This document shows positions 22,083-33,438 of a DNA stretch of 64,000 nucleotides, in pieces. Below the pieces are notes generated by a model. It was not told the DNA's origin, searched no databases, and was given only the letters and a program-made list of their open reading frames with translations. The position numbers and the translations under genes were made by a program. The stretch is taken from NCBI GenBank assembly GCA_024867545.1, contig JANFNE010000037.1, positions 62,001-126,000 of the forward strand. Reading direction: 5' to 3'. How positions within the stretch are numbered: the stretch's first letter is position 1; each line of letters opens with the position of its first letter. The DNA comes from Phytopythium helicoides. Taxonomy: Eukaryota > Oomycota > Peronosporomycetes > Pythiales > Pythiaceae.

Positions 22083-22277
22083 GCTGAAGACAGACATCGC
22101 CACCGCCGTGGTCGTTTTCGGAGGGAATCCTCGCGATGATCACTGCACCAGCAAAGAGGGACCCAGGGCTGTGATGAAAGGCTCGACTAGATAACGCAGC
22201 AACGCAGCGAGGTCAATACGATTTGCTTGCGCACACCTCACTTGAGCGGAACACGTAGACACTGCAGACCAAGCAGC

Positions 22278-22698
22278 TTAGAAGACCTGGCCGCCGGCAC
22301 CCCAGTTGTACGGCGCGATGTCGTCCAGGTTGAGGAACACGCGTTCCGCAGGCAGGTGCAGCTGGCTCACGACGGTCTCGGTCAGCGCCTTGACGGTCGC
22401 CGGGTTCTTCTCGGGGCTGATCTTGCCGATGCTGCGGATCTGGACGAACGCGCACGGCTGCACTCATCAACAACCTAGTGAGACCACAGTCGCAACGTGG
22501 AGAAGTAGACAGCAAAGCCGAGCAACGTACCGCGTCCGTGCCCTGGAAGAGCATGGGCACCTCCAGGTCGAGCTGCACCATGACATACTGCTCCGGGCGG
22601 TCGAGCGTCACCGAGAGGCTCTGCGACAGCGCGCGCACAGCCGCGTTCGCGTCCACGCTGGCCTTGGGGACGTTGGAAGACACGTGGATGAACGGCAT
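22278..22698 (-). CDS. MIF-like tautomerase, copy 2
   Basis: Two exons, 22698-22531 (168 nt) and 22457-22278 (180 nt), give 115 aa; the intron is 73 nt with a GTACGT donor. Met-Pro start (MPFIHVSSNVPKAS) keeps the catalytic Pro. The active-site Lys of GKP is Arg here (LDRPEQYVMVQL). Exon 2 starts PCAFVQIRSIGKI and ends YNWGAGGQVF. The intron position is identical to that of copy 1. It is closest to copy 1 in sequence. Expected activity is keto-enol tautomerase or MIF-like signalling; the host-directed role known for parasite MIFs is inference only. Confidence 0.87.
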
Positions 22699-23374
22699 CT
22701 TGGAGGTGGAGGAGGAGCTGCTCTGCGAGGTTGAAGGAGAGTTGGCGAATGACGTGGACTAGGTGACGGGAGTGCTGAGACCGAGGGCAGCTCCCGTTTA
22801 CGTATCCCATCTGGATGACGTGGGGCTCGCTTGATGCGTGTCATATCGAGCTCAAGTGCGCACGGATCATGTCTATCAGAGCAACTGCAACATGGCCTCG
22901 TGTCAAATCACGCGCATCCAGAATGACCCAGCAATGATCGGCACCAAGCAGCAGGTGGGTGCACGATTTGCTGATGCGCACAGAGAGTTTCACCAGCAGA
23001 TCCTGACATTGGCGCAGCCTGGATGGCGTCCCAAGCTCGAGCGGCACAATTTCAACCAGCTTCCGTTTGCCACCCCGCCCTGAGGTCAATAGACGACCAT
23101 GATTGAGAATGCTGGAGGCATTTCCAAGGCAGACTTGCAAGTCAGGATATCGGACTGGTAGCAGTTGATGACATTGCGCATCCATTCGCGTTTGCACTTT
23201 CATTCACGATCCTCGACCAATTCAGCAATGAAAGCAAAAGCAACCACATCGGATGGCAAGGTAGAAAGCAAAGCAGAATCCATCCATCGCGTGTATTGGA
23301 TAATCGGGAAGCGTGGACGTAGAGCTTGGAATGCACTCCACCGTCACTGTCGCTTGAGCTCCGCGATTCACAAC
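22699..23374. other. Intergenic region, no gene seen
   Basis: This lies between MIF copies 2 and 3. Short open frames on both strands (for example 22838-23083) show no domain. The last 110 bases belong to the left arm of the inverted duplication. Confidence 0.4.
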
Positions 23375-23845
23375 CTACCCCATCGTCTTGCCGTTCATTC
23401 CCCAGTTGGACGCCGCGACGTCTTCGAGGTGGATGGAGATGCGGCTGAGCGGGAGGTTGAGCGCCTGCGAAACAGAATCGGATAGCACTGCCACAGTCGT
23501 CGGATTGAGCTCGGGGGTGATGCGGCCGATACTGCGCACGTGGACGAAGGCGCACGGCTGGAAGGCGCACAAAAGAGCATGTCACGAGTCAGCCTCTGCG
23601 TCCTGTCATTTCGTCGTCATGGTTCCGCAAATTGCATGCTGCAATCGGCCGCTCAAAAGCAACGCAACCCAACGCACCTCGTCGGACTCGCTGGCGAACA
23701 TGTCCTGGTCGAGGTTGATCTGGGCGATGATCTTCGCCAGCGGACAGGCGAGCGCCTTGGCAGTTCCCTCTGCGATGATGCGCTTGGCCGCAGGTCCGTT
23801 GATGCTGGAGCGAGCGACGCTGCTGAAGACGTGGACGGACGGCAT
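23375..23845 (-). CDS. MIF-like tautomerase, copy 3
   Basis: Two exons, 23845-23678 (168 nt) and 23557-23375 (183 nt), give 116 aa; the intron is 120 nt. Met-Pro start (MPSVHVFSSVARSS). The Lys of GKP is replaced by Cys (ALACPLAKIIAQINL), so the substrate pocket differs from copies 1 and 5. Exon 2 has PCAFVHVRSIGRI and ends SNWGMNGKTMG. It is nearly identical to copy 4, its inverted duplicate. Its promoter has the mirrored motif CAAGTTGAAAAGTGAG at 23915-23930. Confidence 0.87.
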
Positions 23846-23914
23846 CTTGATGAGGAGAGTAGGGTGGTTAGCTGGTTAGCTGGCTGGCTGAGAACCGGAG
23901 TGCTCGAGCTGAGG

Positions 23915-23930
23915 CAAGTTGAAAAGTGAG
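23915..23930 (-). promoter_or_regulatory. Inr/FPR-like core promoter of MIF copy 3
   Basis: On the minus strand this reads CTCACTTTTCAACTTG, close to the oomycete initiator plus flanking promoter region (TCAYTYYNCAWTT). It lies 70 bases upstream of the ATG and is identical to the copy-4 promoter. Confidence 0.55.
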
Positions 23931-24514
23931 AGACCGAGTGAGCGGGTCGGGATCAGCGTCGTCGGCGAGTCGATGTGTCTTGGGCACTCATGGCGAGTCG
24001 ATTCGTCTCGGAAGCACGAGCTACGAAGCTGGCATACAGTCTCGGCATGACCCAGCCGGAGCATACATGCATTCGCGACGCGCCGCAACTGGCACTGTTT
24101 GTGAGCTTACGCGAGCTCGCAAGAGCCGTTCAGCTGACGAGCAGATCCTATGCTGTAGTATGTTTGTTGCGTGTTGTCGTCATTGTGGAGACCAGCAGGT
24201 TGTCACAGGCGCTGTGGCAATTGAGCAGTGCTGAACGTCCCGAGCATGTTGCAGTTGTTTGCTGTGTGCCGGGGTGCATGTCATTGTCGGATGGCTACAT
24301 TAGTTTCTATACGTATTCGAGACCTCAAAAACGTTTGTGGTTGGAAGTGGTTGTTCCGTAAATAACGGTAGATCGTGCGAAACAACGCGATTGATTTCGA
24401 TCACGACGGAGCCTGAAAAGCTGGACGGGCGGACACATGCGTCACGATGATCACCAGCATTTGCGTTGACGCTACATGTATCCTATCTCTGTCTCTGTTA
24501 GTGGTGTGGTGTGG

Positions 24515-25157
24515 TGTTCAATGCGATACAGCTACATGTATTTGGCTTAGTTTCTTGTTAGATGTGGTAACATTTCCTGAAGGAACCATTGATGCTTCAG
24601 CGAAGTATGTTCACATTGAACGACTGTACACGATGCGTTGAGCTTCAAGTACCTGCTAGGGGGGGGACGGCTTCGAGCGAATGACAGGTCCTTTAGATAC
24701 TACTCCCTCAGCACATCCGGCTGATAAGTTATTCTTGATGTGCTGTTTGTGACCAGCCGTCAGGACCAGTAGAGGACCTGAACCATGTTGACGAGACTGC
24801 ATTACACAGGGTCTCATCAACACAATTAGGAATGTATGTTACTGAAAAAGAACCGTAGTTGTTTGCGGGGAGCAATGAATGATGGCGTTGGCTGTTACAC
24901 TGCAACAAAGCTTGAGGGAATTTCTCACGACGCCAGATCTCAACAGCACATCCCGACAACTAATCAACTGGATGTGCTCCTAACCAACAAGTTCCACTTA
25001 TTACAACTAGTGCTTCAGTAAAGTAAAGCCCTACCTGGATGAAATCGACAACCATGGACTCTAATCTGTTGAAGATATATCCTAGTGCACCTTCGCAAGA
25101 ACACCGTTCTCGTCGCCAAACGTCAGTGACACAACTTCACTTTGAACAAAACAGAAA
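24515..25157. other. Unique spacer between inverted arms
   Basis: About 0.64 kb between the two MIF duplication arms. No convincing gene: the short frames on both strands have no recognisable domain. A GGGGGGGG tract lies near 24660. Confidence 0.5.
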
Positions 25158-25744
25158 AATCTGCACCACACCGCTAACAGAGACAGAGATAGGATACATG
25201 TAGCGTCAACGCAAATGCTGGTGATCATCGTGACGCATGTGTCCGCCCGTCCAGCTTTTCAGGCTCCGTCGTGATCGAAATCAATCGCGTTGTTTTGCAC
25301 GATTTTCCGTTATTTACGGAACAACCACTTCCAACCACAAACGTTTTTGAGGTCTCGAATACGTATAGAAACTAATGTAGCCATCCGACGATGACAAGCA
25401 CCCCGGCACACAGCAAACAACTGCAACATGCTCGGGACGTTCAGCACTGCTCAAGTGCCACAGCGCCTGTGACAACCTGCTGGTCTCCACAATGACGACA
25501 ACACGCAACAAACATACTACAGCATAGGATCTGCTCGTCAGCTGAACGGCTCTTGCGAGCTCGCGTAAGCTCACAAACAGTGCCAGTTGCGGCGCGTCGC
25601 GAATGCATGTATGCTCCGGCTGGGTCATGCCGAGACTGTATGCCAGCTTCGTAGCTCGTGCTTCCGAGACGAATCGACTCGCCATGAGTGCCCAAGACAC
25701 ATCGACTCGCCGACGACGCTGATCCCGACCCGCTCACTCGGTCT

Positions 25745-25760
25745 CTCACTTTTCAACTTG
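25745..25760 (+). promoter_or_regulatory. Inr/FPR-like core promoter of MIF copy 4
   Basis: CTCACTTTTCAACTTG matches the oomycete Inr/FPR consensus and lies 70 bases upstream of the ATG at 25830. Confidence 0.55.
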
Positions 25761-25829
25761 CCTCAGCTCGAGCACTCCGGTTCTCAGCCAGCCAGCTAAC
25801 CAGCTAACCAACCAACTCTCTTCGTCAAG

Positions 25830-26300
25830 ATGCCGTCCGTCCACGTCTTCAGCAGCGTCGCTCGCTCCAGCATCAACGGACCTGCGGCCAAGCGCATCAT
25901 CGCAGAGGGAACTGCCAAGGCGCTCGCCTGTCCGCTGGCGAAGATCATCGCCCAGATCAACCTCGACCAGGACATGTTCGCCAGCGAGTCCGACGAGGTA
26001 CGTTGGGTTGCGTTGCTTTCGAGCGCCCAATTGTAGCATGCAATTCGCCGAACCATGGCGACGAAATGACAAGACGCAGAGAGTGACTCATAATATGCTC
26101 TTTTGTGCGCCTTACAGCCGTGTGCCTTCGTCCACGTGCGCAGTATCGGCCGCATCACCCCCGAGCTCAATCCGACGACTGTGGCGGTGCTGTCCGAGTC
26201 TGTTTCGCATGCGCTCAACCTCCCGCTCAGCCGCATCTCCATCCACCTCGAAGATGTCGCGGCGTCCAACTGGGGCATGAACGGCAAGACGATGGGGTAG
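25830..26300 (+). CDS. MIF-like tautomerase, copy 4
   Basis: Two exons, 25830-25997 (168 nt) and 26118-26300 (183 nt), give 116 aa; the intron is 120 nt with a GTACGT donor. The first exon encodes the same protein as copy 3 (MPSVHVFSSVARSS, with Cys at the GKP Lys). The second differs by a few residues (SESVSHALN for SDSVSQALN). It is transcribed divergently from copy 3 across the inverted-repeat axis. Both copies look intact, so both may be expressed. Confidence 0.88.
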
Positions 26301-26604
26301 GTTGTGAATTGCGGAGCTCAAGCGACAGTGACGGTGGAGTGCATTCCAAGCTCTACGTCCACGCTTCCCGATTATCCAATACACGCGATGGATGAATTCT
26401 GCTTTGCCTTTCCTCCATCGTTTGCGCTTCGGTCCGTCTCCCCTTTCAATCCTGAGTGGAGCTTGTCATTACAAAGTCGATGCCGGAAGGTATCACCACG
26501 AATCCCACATGGCGTCACAAGTCCACTTGCATTGTCTCGTTATCTAATCGACCTAAAGACCCTGAAACTACCTGGCTCGCACACATCACAAGTACTCGCG
26601 CGAT

Positions 26605-27142
26605 TTACTTGCGCTCGGGAATGAGCTCGCCATTGCGAGCCCAGTTGGTGCGCTGGATATCGTCCAAGTTCATGAAGACGCGGTCGGCCGGCACGCCAAT
26701 CACCTCACTCACGGTCGCCGTTAGCGCCGCCGCCGTCTATCAATCCCATGGACCAAGTTCGTTTGACAGCAACAGAAAGGGAACGCCGTCGTAAAGTCAG
26801 CGACGCTCGCGACCTCCAATGTGCAGCCTCACAAAGCAGCTCGACCGCACCTTGACGTTGGTCTCGGGGTCGACCTTGCCGATGCTGCGCAGGAGGATCA
26901 TGGCGCAGGGCTGCCGCACGCAATCCAAGGTTTAGAGAGCCTCTACGCAGCCATTAGTTGGACGAGAGACGCACGTCGGCCGAGGCCTGGAAGAGCATGG
27001 GCGTGTCGAGCGTCAGCTGCACCATGACGACCTGCTCGGGCTTGCCGAGCGCCTCGGCCATCGCCTTGGAGATGGCCGCCATGGCCGGCTGCAGCTGCAC
27101 GCTGCTCGTCGGCACGTTGCTCGACACGTGGACGTATGGCAT
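26605..27142 (-). CDS. MIF-like tautomerase, copy 5 (three exons)
   Basis: Exons are 27142-26975 (168 nt), 26910-26851 (60 nt) and 26736-26605 (132 nt), giving 119 aa. It has an extra intron (26850-26737, GTGCGG...GATAG) that the other five copies lack. The start is MPYVHVSSNVPTSS with Pro kept, and LGKPEQVVMVQL keeps the active-site Lys. Exon 2 reads PCAMILLRSIGKV, and the end is TNWARNGELIPERK, longer than the others. The PCAM block again lacks the second Cys of animal MIF. Confidence 0.83.
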
Positions 27143-27319
27143 CGTCTCCTGCTTGGCTTCTGCTTGGCTCGGCTGATCGCGGAATGACACCGCGCGGCGA
27201 TGACGTCCAGCCGAGCCCGTCACGCAATCGACTTCGTATCGCAAATCCAACTGTTCAAACGGATCGTGTGCATTGATGGGGAGCCCGCGATGCTAGTCAT
27301 CGCGGGCTCTTCAAGCTGT

Positions 27320-27725
27320 TCAGGCGACGGTCTTGCCGTTCATGGCCCAGGTGGACGCGGGGATGTCCTCGAGCTTGACGAACACGCGGCCGAGCGGCAG
27401 CTGGAGCGTCTCGGCCACGGTCTCCGACAGCAGCGAGACGGTCGTGGGGTTGCGCTCGGCGTCGATGCGGCCGATGCTGCGCAGGTGGACGAAGGCACAG
27501 GGCTGCGACTGCCACGTGAGACTTTGATGCACGACAGGATGTCAACAGCTAACGCACCTCCTCGGACTCGCCCGCGAACATGTCCTGGTCCAGGTCGAGC
27601 TGGACGATGACGTGCGGCAGAGGCCGATCGAGCGCCTTGGCCGCGCTCTCGGCGATCGCACGCTTGGTGGCCGACGAGTCGACGTTCGAGTGAGCAGCGC
27701 TGCTGGACACGTGCACGAACGGCAT
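27320..27725 (-). CDS. MIF-like tautomerase, copy 6
   Basis: Exons 27725-27558 (168 nt) and 27502-27320 (183 nt) give 116 aa; the intron is 55 nt, with a GTGCGT donor. Start MPFVHVSSSAAHS; the GKP Lys is Arg (ALDRPLPHVIVQL). Exon 2 is PCAFVHLRSIGRI and the end is STWAMNGKTVA. It groups with copies 3 and 4 by the D(L)DQDMFA(S/G)ES block. Its start is the right-hand edge of the cluster. Confidence 0.87.
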
Positions 27726-28519
27726 GTTGAAAGGAGGAGAAGGTGGCTTGGACGGCGCTGGGTGATTTGGAAAATAACTGAGGTGTAGATGAAAGCTGTG
27801 AAGCCCCTCGCTGCTTTCGTCATGTGTGTGGGCTTACGTTGGCTGTATATGTCACCTTGGAGCTGTTGACGCAAGTTGAATCGCATGAATACGTGGATGC
27901 AGGCAACTCCACGTCAACATGTGCATGATGAAACGCTGGTTGCAACATGTCTACGCGCTCCACACGAGTACCGCACAAAATGTTGTAGCGTCCGAGTGTA
28001 CAAAAATCCCATCGCGACATCGACAACGCTGTTTTCCTTGTCTGTTGACGAAGATCCTGCCTCAGATCTATTTGCTGGTCTGGCGACCAATGATGGTGAT
28101 CGTCAATGCTGTCGTACCAGTTTGTTTGGAACGGGAATCAGATGTGGATATTGGTGGCGATGGCTTTCGTCAAATGGATGCCAAAGTTGTTGATGAAGTA
28201 GACTCCGAGTATCAAGCGGAGCTGCTCGCAGCAAGTGGTCTGCTGCTTTCGCAAAGATACCGTGATGATGAACAAGGACCTCATCCCCATTTTGAAGTCG
28301 CACAGCTTCAGAACAAGAATCACAATTCCAGATGACGTGAAAATGTGTATCCAGTAACGAGTGAACTGAATACGATAGGATCGGCAGGGATTGGAGCGAA
28401 ATATGGTCGTGGCGAAAACACACGACGAGTACCAGGATTTTTTTTTTTGCATTTATTTGCAAGAACTTCTATCCATTGAAGATTTTCTTCGGCTAATGCG
28501 GTCAGTACAGTGCTGCAGT
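27726..28519. other. Intergenic region with T-tract, no firm gene
   Basis: Two overlapping minus-strand frames between 28103 and 28462 lack domains. One contains a possible membrane segment (IHIFTSSGIVILVLKLC) and might be a remnant of the adjacent degraded membrane gene. A T11-12 tract lies at about 28439-28450. Confidence 0.35.
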
Positions 28520-30205
28520 TCAGTCAGACCGCATCCACTTAAACTGGAAGCTAAAGTCAGCACCAAAGTGCTCCAATGAATTTTGAACCGCGTAAAATAC
28601 CCACGACAACAGCATCGATTGCACTAACTCGCACTGGTTGTCGAGAACGAAACCAACCTGACGTATTGGTGATACTCCAGAAATCCAACCCAGCACGACG
28701 TTCATAGCTACAAGCGACGCTAGCTCGAGAGCGGCGTACATGAGCACACTGGCGACCATGTGCCATAGTTCATGCTCACCAATGTCAGAAATCGTCGAGT
28801 AAAAGGCGCGGTTGGGTAAGTGGTAAGACGCTGCTATAACCAGACCTGGTTGTTTATGCGCAAAGTGAGTTGGGATGACATGCCACAGAACAAATTGCTA
28901 GTACAGAGCACGTACTGTAGAAAATCGGCATGATGACTTCTGTGTACTCGACAAGAATGACAAATTCGGTTGTAAAGAGTAGCTTCCTTGTGGCGTTCAG
29001 GAATGCAAGTCGGTTCTCAGAAGAGTAGAGATTTTGTTGCATGTTCACGTCTGGATATGCATTTTCATTTTCATTTTGCACAGGGGCAACGAAAATTTTA
29101 GTCGAAGCTCTCACTCCAGTTCTGACGTTTGGTGGCTTGATGGACTTGGTGTGAACCATTGGTCCTAGGGGCGTTGGGTTGCCAGTCTGATGTTCGCGTG
29201 ATTGAAGTTCAACTTCTTGGTCAAGAGCAATCGCCACCTCCAAAAAATTCTTTCCATGTAGTGGATGCCCAGCCGGCAGTTTGCTTATAAATTGCTTGAG
29301 GGGTTGAAGCCCCAGATAGACGTCGTACACCGATACACATCCTTGCAAGACATCGATCAGTATAATAATCAATGAAGTCGAGATAGTTGTAGCACGCTGC
29401 ATCGCGAGTGAGACGTAGATGGCGTTGAAGCAGTCAATGTTGAAGATGATCTCCACGGGCTTCATGTCATCGTTACTGTCGATAATTCTACTCGTGATGT
29501 TTTTGGCGACGAGTTTTATTACCGGCAGGAGAATCATGTATGGCGTCTGGTACTTTGGGGAAATTGAATTGAATCCGAAGATGAAGGCAGGATGATAAAC
29601 ATGAGCAAGAGTTGGAGTCCGCTGCTTGCCCCTGCTCGATGGAAGGATGCGAGAAGTGCTGCGTCATTGAGGAGCTTTCGGCCAAAGTAGAATGCTGTCA
29701 TGACCGCTGACGGTATCAGGAACGAAGGGCACCCAAGAAGCATCAGAAATGGAACAGGCATCGAGATGAGATCTGCCAGTATGTAACTAGCGGCTGTTCA
29801 CGTCACCGAAACAATACAAGACGTTGAAAACGCATGCCAAGGTTTCATACCGAGTGCGGGTGTCAAGTATCCCAGCTGCATCAACACCCAGAAGTTAATG
29901 ATGACTGTGAAGGCGGCCAAACGAATCCAGAAGACGTAGTTTGCATCGCGTCCAGCGCTTGGTTGAGCTAGTGGCGCAATGTCCAATAGTATACTGATCA
30001 CGAGGCTCGGAATGGGAGTGATGATACACCAAAAGAGTATGTGATGCCAGCGTGACCCGATTGTGTAAGCAAAGAATGCTCGCATTCGCTCAAGCGAGTA
30101 CCTTCCTTGCAACTCGACTTGCACGAGCTCCCACTTGCCAGCCGCAGCTTGCACAAGCTGAAGTACGAAGGAAGAACGTCTGGAGCCCACTTTTGTGGAC
30201 TCCAT
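28520..30205 (-). pseudogene. Oomycete membrane protein, degraded copy B
   Basis: The ATG at 30205 starts MESTKVGSRRSSFVLQLVQ, and hydrophobic segments follow (HILFWCIITPIPSLVISILL). The frame meets TGA at 29800-29798, then continues in the same frame (YILADLISMPVPFLMLLGCPSFL). A 4-base loss near 29580 relative to copy A moves the frame before MILLPVIKLVAKNI. The last exon, 28845-28520, joins in phase after a GTACGT donor at 28915 and ends FSFQFKWMRSD. The in-frame stop plus frameshift argue for a pseudogene; no plausible intron removes either. The family is a multi-pass membrane protein of unknown function, and copy A lies 1.6 kb upstream. Confidence 0.7.
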
Positions 30206-30583
30206 GATGACCGCAAGAGGATTTTGAACTAATTGTTGTGGTCACCAATGATGGACGTGGCGTTACTGAGCACTGCACGCAGTTGTGGTTTGGAAATCGA
30301 TGAAGACTAGAAATAGCACAGCATGCCGCTGCCAACTTAACTCTTGTTTCACCGAGGTTCCTACCCTCTGCCCTCTCCACTACAGTTATACGGGACTCCC
30401 AGAATACTCTACACTGACTCCACAGCGTAGACTGGTTACCACGTGTGGTGGTGTTCCCTCACCACCACGATATTGGAGTTGTTCTTGACGTCGACGCGTC
30501 CTGCGCAGCTAGCGCCGAGGCGAAACGCCTGTCGCCTGCTCGCAATGGCCTTCCTCCGTGGATCCGCGCTCCGGTGGGGGACC

Positions 30584-30805
30584 CTACTGAATCAACACGG
30601 CACTGTCGATGACTCGGGTGGTTGGCCTTGCTTCGACTGTGATCTGCAACAGCGCAAGTCCTGCCGAGACATCTGGCCGCGGAAAAGAGGATAGGCGAGC
30701 TTCACAGGCTAGGTCGTCGTCGTTGTCGTCGAAAAACTCCGGCTGCTTGGAGTAGCTGCGCGGCCCCGGGTCGTGATCCGGGAAATGCGGCCGCTTGGAC
30801 TCCAT
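30584..30805 (-). CDS. Small hypothetical protein
   Basis: 73 aa from an ATG at 30805. The head is polar and Pro-rich (MESKRPHFPDHDPGPRSYSK) with an acidic DDNDDD run, and no domain is recognised. It might be the first exon of a truncated gene or chance. No supporting neighbour. Confidence 0.25.
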   Translation of the reverse strand: MESKRPHFPDHDPGPRSYSKQPEFFDDNDDDLACEARLSSFPRPDVSAGLALLQITVEARPTTRVIDSAVLIQ

Positions 30806-31165
30806 CTTGCAAATTCACGACTGAGAGAAGAAATGCTGCGCGTCGAGTGCTGCGGCTTGCTCATCCAGCCAATCGTTCCTCCCCTAGGGAGCCCTCCATA
30901 ACGGTCCCATCGAACCGCAAGGATCCGGTGGAGCGACTTTGTGGAAAGAATTGAGGACTGTGCGTTGGAATCCACGATGCTACCAATGAGCTCTCGGCAA
31001 GCCTTCTACACGACCAAGAAAATCCAGTCGAGTAGTGTAGTGTCCGTTGAGTCGCCTAGGCAGTCTTCATGACGCTCGGTTCCTTGCTGGGCTCCTGGCA
31101 CTCCATGCTTGTGAAAAACAAGCGCGTCATGCAGAGATAATCGCTTGCAGTTCATGTGCTAATGT

Positions 31166-31192
31166 CGTAAGATACGACGTTGGGAACCAAGG
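31166..31192 (+). repeat. 27-bp inverted repeat, left copy
   Basis: CGTAAGATACGACGTTGGGA followed by ACCAAGG occurs here and, reversed, at 33066-33092. Weaker similarity extends to about 50 bp. The pair brackets the 3' part of membrane-gene copy A. Confidence 0.75.
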
Positions 31193-33065
31193 TGTTAAAT
31201 GAAGATCTTTTTCTTTTTTTTTTTGCTTAGATGCGTTTGACAAATGTCGCTGGGGATAATGGATAAGGTGTCCACTTTCTGCTTTTGAAATGCAAAGCAA
31301 AGCGTCTTCACTCCGCACCGTCCTCTATGTGGGCATTTGAAACAGCGTGCATATGCCAACCGCGAGCTGTTAAAGTGGGTACGTCAAGCTGTCAAGCACT
31401 ACCTCAACAAATACAAATTAAAATGCTGGTTGGAGCATGTCAACTCACTACACACGAATGTCTCGCTAGTTTGCCTAGTGTGTGAGTACATATAAACCTG
31501 CTTGCATGAACGGCAAGGTCGTTGCGTTCAAAGTTTATTTGAGAAGAGCTTGCATTCAATATGCTTAATGCTCTGTAGCTGATATCATAGGATCTGTCCG
31601 TGATGTCACATTCGATGTGCTGTTCCAGGCCAACGTCACCGCTTCCTTGGGACTCGGACTTCCATGAAAATGAATAAAGCGCCATGAAGATGAAGAGTGA
31701 CGCAACAATATTTAGACCATTCAGCTGCAGTATGTTGGAGCCAGAGGTAATCAACGCTCAATACTTCGAAGTACGGTGCGCTCCAAAAGGTCTCTTCGAC
31801 TAGTACAAGTGTTGTTAGAGATTAGGCCGCGTGGCCAGTACCGCATTTAGTGGGAGCGCAGCCACTTGAACTGAAAGCTGAAGTCAGCACCAAAGTGCTC
31901 CAGCGAGTTTTGCACTGCGTACAGCACCCACGAAAACATCTTTGACTGGGCTATCATCCGCTGAGTATCGAGCACAAACCCCACCTGACGCATTGGTTGC
32001 ATTCCAGTAATTCGATGAACCACAACGCTCATTACTACAAGCGAGGTCAGCTCCAGAGCGGCGTACAGGAGTACGCTAGTGACCATGTGCCACAGTTCTC
32101 GTTCGTCAATACTGGCAATCGTCGAGTAGAAGGCGCGGTTGGGCAAGTAGTAGGTTGCTGCCATGAGAAGACCTAGAAAGTGTTACGATAATTAGTCACG
32201 ACATGAAAAATTCATGCGAATACAAAGGAACATACTATAGAATGCCGGCATGATGACTTCAGTGTACTCGACAAGGATGACGAATTCGGTCGTGAAAAGC
32301 AGTTTCCTTGTAGCCAGCAAGAATGCAGCCCGTCTCTCCGAAGAGTAGAGATCTTGTTGCGTGTTCTCTTTAAGAGTGCTCTCCGTATTTGCGGATTGGC
32401 GAGGAGCGATAAAAACTTTAGTCGAAACTCTGACTCCAGTAGCACTAGCAGTCGGTGGCTTGATGGACTTAGGCTGGACCATTGGGTCGAAGAGCATCGC
32501 GTTGTCAGTCTGTTTTTGTCGAGATAGACCTTCAACTTCTTGATCAAGAGCAATCGCCACCTCCAAAAAATTCTTTCCGTGCAGTGGATGACCAACTGGC
32601 AGTGTGCTCATAAATGCTTTGAGTGGTTGAAACCCCTGGTAGACATCGTACACCGATACACAACCTTGGAAGACATCAATGAGCATCACTGTCAGTGAAG
32701 TCGAGATAGTTGTAGCACGCTGCATCGCGAGGGATACGTAGATGGCGTTGAAGCAGTCAATGTTGAAGACGATCTCCACGGGCTTCATGTCATCGTTACT
32801 GCCGACAATTCTACTCATGATGTTCTTTGCGACGAGTTTTATCACTGGTAGGAGAATCATGTATGGTGTCTGGTACTTTGGGGAAATCGAATTGAATCCG
32901 TAGATAAAGGTCGGAAAGAGGACCATAAGGCAAAATTGGAACCCTGTGATGCCTCCCGCTCGATTGAACGATGCGAAAAGCGCTGGATCACTCCGGAGTC
33001 TTCGGCCAAAGAAGAATCCGAACATGACACCATTCGTCGATAAGAACCCAGGAGCTGCATTAACC

Positions 33066-33092
33066 CCTTGGTTCCCAACGTCGTATCTTACG
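33066..33092 (-). repeat. 27-bp inverted repeat, right copy
   Basis: Reverse complement of 31166-31192. It lies exactly where the similarity between membrane-gene copies A and B breaks off. Confidence 0.75.
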
Positions 33093-33438
33093 CCATAACC
33101 GCATGGGCTGCGTGCGATAGTATCTGCATGACACGCTTGTTTCTCATTAGCATGGAGTGCCTGGAACCCAGCAAGGAATCGACCGTCATGAAGACAGCCA
33201 AGGCGACTCAAAGACGCTCCTGAATTCCTCGGTTGCGTTGAAGGCTTGCCGAGAGCTCATTGGTTGCATTGTGGATGCCAACGCGCAGGTTCGCAAGTCT
33301 GCCTCCTCGCTCCGTTCCTCTTTGCAGTACAAATGTCGAGTCCTGGCTGCTCACCAGACCGTTGGAAAGCAGAGGGTGCCATCCCTCCTTTTCCATCCTG
33401 CTTCACATACACTTTGCATGTAAAAAGGGAGGGATGTC

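Larger units (their letters stand above)
23262..24514 (+). repeat. Left arm of 1.25-kb inverted duplication (MIF 3)
   Basis: This stretch matches the reverse complement of about 25158-26430 almost base for base. The match runs from the MIF 3' flank (AAAGCAGAATCCATCC) through both exons and the promoter to GATACATGTA... and CTCTGTCTCTGTTAG. The ends given are approximate (within about 10 bases). The arms face each other across a 0.64-kb unique spacer. Confidence 0.85.
25158..26430 (-). repeat. Right arm of 1.25-kb inverted duplication (MIF 4)
   Basis: Reverse complement of 23262-24514 with scattered single-base differences and small indels. It carries a complete MIF gene on the plus strand. 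The ends are approximate. Confidence 0.85.
30206..31846. other. Intergenic region between membrane-gene copies
   Basis: Mostly without recognisable genes. A T-rich tract lies at 31207-31223. A weak minus-strand frame at about 31440-31754 contains a hydrophobic segment (NIVASLFIFMALYSFSW) but starts without an ATG. A small open frame is listed separately at 30584. Confidence 0.35.
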
